A stretch of 64,000 nt of DNA, from contig JAKNDB010000092.1 of NCBI GenBank assembly GCA_024305405.1, positions 62,001-126,000 on the forward strand, in the 5' to 3' direction. Position 1 is the first letter of the stretch. Each line of letters begins with the position of its first letter. The DNA comes from Dirofilaria immitis (Eukaryota > Nematoda > Chromadorea > Rhabditida > Onchocercidae). A program made the position numbers and the translations under genes. Shown here one piece after another: positions 61,468-64,000 of this stretch. Below the pieces are notes generated by a model, which was given only the letters and a program-made list of their open reading frames with translations, was not told the DNA's origin and searched no databases.

Positions 61468-63791
61468 TTAAATGGAAACGCATTTCAATCGCAGAGCAAT
61501 GGCGTTCAGTAATATATTATATAAGACTAAAACCTTTTTTTTTGACCAATGAGCAAAAAGTTTAACATGAAATATAGACATTTTGTAATCAAGAAGCTTC
61601 AATAATCTGCACTGATCAGCTGTTAACTTATCACCGTCTTTGCAAACAACGTAATGAGATATCAGTGTCACCACACCTGAAATTTATACTCGAAAATTTC
61701 GGAACTGAGATCTCGGATGAGAGAAATGGTACGAAATATTTCGAGAGAGTTATTTTACATATCTTTGGAAGTTATATATGTATTATTATAATAAGATTCA
61801 ATAATACTATTACTAGAAAATATGAAAAAAACTAAAATTCACTAAATTCGATAGAAATATTGTTAACAAAAATCTTAATTTAATTGTTTTACTTCCCAAG
61901 CATAATTTTCATTTATACTACAGTCATAGCATAATAGTAGAAATCGTGCATAAAGTATATATTATATATGATTTTTTTTTACTGATAACATATATTAAAT
62001 TTCTAGCCGTCAAATAATGATTGTAACACCACAAATTTATGAATCGCAAGAATTGTGTATGGCAACAGTTGCGAATGGATCAAATATGTTACGGATGTTT
62101 CAACCTTAAGTTAGTCTTTTAGATTTAATCTATTTATATTCGACCTTAAAAAATAAGCTAGTGAATTAATATGATTTCATTCGTAAGTTCTGAGTTAGCC
62201 AAAAAAGTTGAAATATGCAGGAGGGAAGAAGGCTTAAAAACATCAGTACGAAGCTTGCGACAACATTTTACCTTTTTCCAATTTGATTGGCAAACCAAGT
62301 TTCCTGAGTTGTGATTCTAGAGAAAAAGGAAATTGTATTAGCGGTCCCTCACACAACTCAACTGTACTACTAGCGATTTGACCACATCGAGCAAAGTCTG
62401 ACATATGCAATTCCTCAAGATATCTGGAACATAAAAACGTTTCTTCAGGAAATTTAAATATTCCAGAGGATATATGATGTAATTAAAAATAGAGTTTTCT
62501 TGCAAAAAATTTTCCAAGGAAAGTTCTGGATAACGAATAATATTAACAAGACTTCGGAATAACTTACTTTTTAACAATTTCCTGATCTTCGTTCGTAAAC
62601 ATCAAACCACATTCTCCTTTCAATAAGTTACTGACCTACACGGAAAATTAATATAAACTTATTGGATTCAATATCTGCCATAACATCTATGAACCATTAA
62701 AAAAGAGAATTATTTTTAATCCTTAATAATTAAATTTGAAAAATCCCAAAAATCATTTATTTTAAACAAAGTATTGTCAACCTTATTCAATCCATGTGCA
62801 TATTCTGTAGATGGATTTTTGCCTAACGCTATCGCCATAACATTATTTTTGCCATAGAAGAAACGTGAATTATTTTTATATTTTTGCCGAACCTAAAAAA
62901 CAAGTAAGACAATAAATCTACTTCACTCATTGGGAAACACTGATATATCAAGAGAAAGAACAACTGTATGAAATCACTAAAAATTCTCTATATTTTAAGT
63001 GAAGCGAGCTAAAATCTTTTGTTATTAAACAGCAGCAATCGCCAATGCATATAGCCAATTAATTCTTATTCAGCCAGAATATTAAAACGAAAACATTCAA
63101 ATAGTAAATGGTAATAACGATTAATCAAAAAAACAATTACGCTTTACTTCAACGAATTTCGCTGAGCGCATATTGTCAATTCCAAAAGCAAATAAATTCT
63201 CGTATGTATCAACACATTTTCGTATTTCATCTACTAGTTTTATCTTCCGCTCTTTCGTCTTTTTCTTTACCCGAGTTAATGATACTGAAAATTACAATGT
63301 AGTAAGATTTAAAATGAAGAAAGAAAAAGAACATAAGGTTTTTCTTACTGTTTAAATTTAAGATTAAATGATCGTAGCATGAAAGGTAAGAATAACATAT
63401 ATCGTAAGATTTAGTTAATTTACATCAGAAAATTGCAATAATCTTGAAAAGTTGAAATGAATAGACAATCTCAAAAATAAACTGATTCTTTTTTCTATTC
63501 ATAGAAGTCCAATCTTTACTATGCTGTATTTTATCAAGATCGGAAAAAATAATATAAATCTTTCATCGTAATGTTAAGTGTTTTTTTATTTCAGATCTTC
63601 GTTAAGGATCACATGATGTTACGCAAGGAAAAGTGGTCTTGATAAAAAGTAGCAGTTTTCTTTGCTACTACATGTTATAATCTGTCCTTAAATAGCACTG
63701 AATTAGGAAACAAGCCAAAATAAGAAAAAATATAATATAAATAAAACTTTGAGAAAAAGTTACCATCCATTTCACGTTTTGATTTTGGCAT
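61468..63791 (-). CDS. MRTO4: MRTO4 homologue, 60S ribosome-assembly protein
   Basis: MRTO4 (yeast Mrt4) is a nucleolar/nuclear paralogue of ribosomal stalk protein P0 (uL10) that holds its place on pre-60S subunits. Exons on the minus strand: 63791-63764 (MPKSKREMD), 63284-63148 (VSLTRVKKKTKERKIKLVDE and NLFAFGIDNMRSAKFVE), 62892-62782 (VRQKYKNNSRFFYGKNNVMA with IALGKNPSTEYAHGLNK), 62635-62568 (VSNLLKGECGLMFTNEDQ), 62423-62272 (YLEELHMSDFARCGQIASST, GPLIQFPFSLESQLRKLGLP) and 61676-61468 (VVTLISHYVVCKDGDKLTAD, ending AHWSKKK). Every junction keeps frame. SRFFYGKNNVMAIALGK, GxCGLMFTN and the QLRKLGLP block are family hallmarks. After AHWSKKK the frame adds about 20 unrelated residues (VLVLYNILL...) to TAA, so the true end may be spliced at AAG|GTTTTA. 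No acidic C-terminal tail is seen. Length is about 200-220 residues, as usual. Confidence 0.93.
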
Positions 63792-64000
63792 CTTCAATGG
63801 CAAAAATTCCTTATATTCCTTTATAAAATCCTAAAAAGCACAAACTTGTTTCTTTCTTCTCTAAAGAAAAATATTCTAATAGCTGTAAATGTATGAATTA
63901 TGAATACATATAAAACATATTTTATCCTTTTGTTAATCACAGAAAGGCCGAAAAAATCCTTTATTTTACAATTATATTATATATGTTCAATTAAAATTAA
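63792..64000. other. Upstream flank of MRTO4
   Basis: About 200 bp upstream of the MRTO4 start codon, up to the window edge. A TCTTCAATGG context surrounds the ATG on the opposite strand. No promoter element or other gene is identifiable. Confidence 0.4.

Noticed and set aside
1..64000. CRISPR arrays, Wolbachia-derived inserts, transposon ORFs, rRNA
   Set aside because: No regularly spaced identical repeats with unique spacers, no long uninterrupted bacterial-type frames, no reverse transcriptase or transposase motifs and no rRNA-like sequence were seen. tRNA genes were not searched exhaustively by hand.

Overview
The window looks like nuclear DNA of a nematode, most likely a filarial or other spirurid worm. 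The non-coding DNA is extremely AT-rich. Introns have GTAAGT-like donors and T-rich TTTTCAG acceptors. The best-resolved protein, an MRTO4 homologue, reads like nematode members of its family, for example in the AHW-x-KK segment near its end. The genus is inferred and not proven. No bacterial operon, CRISPR array, prophage, rRNA, tRNA or complete transposon was recognised. All genes were assembled by eye from split exons, using reading-frame phase, splice motifs and family resemblance, so exon borders are predictions.

Region 1 (1-46035, + strand). About 10 kb without a recognised gene leads into a glypican gene spread over about 36 kb. Exons near 10.2, 11.1, 11.7, 12.3 and 12.6 kb encode the Cys-rich N-terminal lobe. 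Exons at 16.0, 27.9 (28 nt) and 32.1 kb encode the part around CWN and the following helix. Exons at 44.3 and 45.9 kb encode an acidic Ser-Gly heparan-sulfate attachment segment and a GPI-anchor signal. Introns of about 12, 4 and 12 kb separate the C-terminal exons and hold simple repeats and old tandem duplications. At least two short connecting exons were not found.

Region 2 (46-55 kb). Mostly AT-rich spacer. It holds one small minus-strand gene for a Thr-rich secreted or GPI-like protein (51.4-51.7 kb). Three different minisatellite arrays lie between 52.3 and 53.8 kb.

Region 3 (55-64 kb), compact. A plus-strand NADAR-domain (YbiA-like) gene (55.1-58.7 kb) converges on a minus-strand gene of unknown function with hydrophobic segments (59.3-60.7 kb). 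Upstream of that on the same strand is MRTO4 (61.5-63.8 kb), a 60S ribosome-assembly protein. The last two are only about 0.7 kb apart in the same orientation, so co-transcription is possible but not shown.

Nothing here is a convincingly new multi-gene system. The best leads are the glypican's tiny exon and giant introns, the unidentified gene at 59-61 kb, a coding-like exon inside a glypican intron (21.5 kb, minus strand), small GC-richer islands, and the cluster of unrelated minisatellites.
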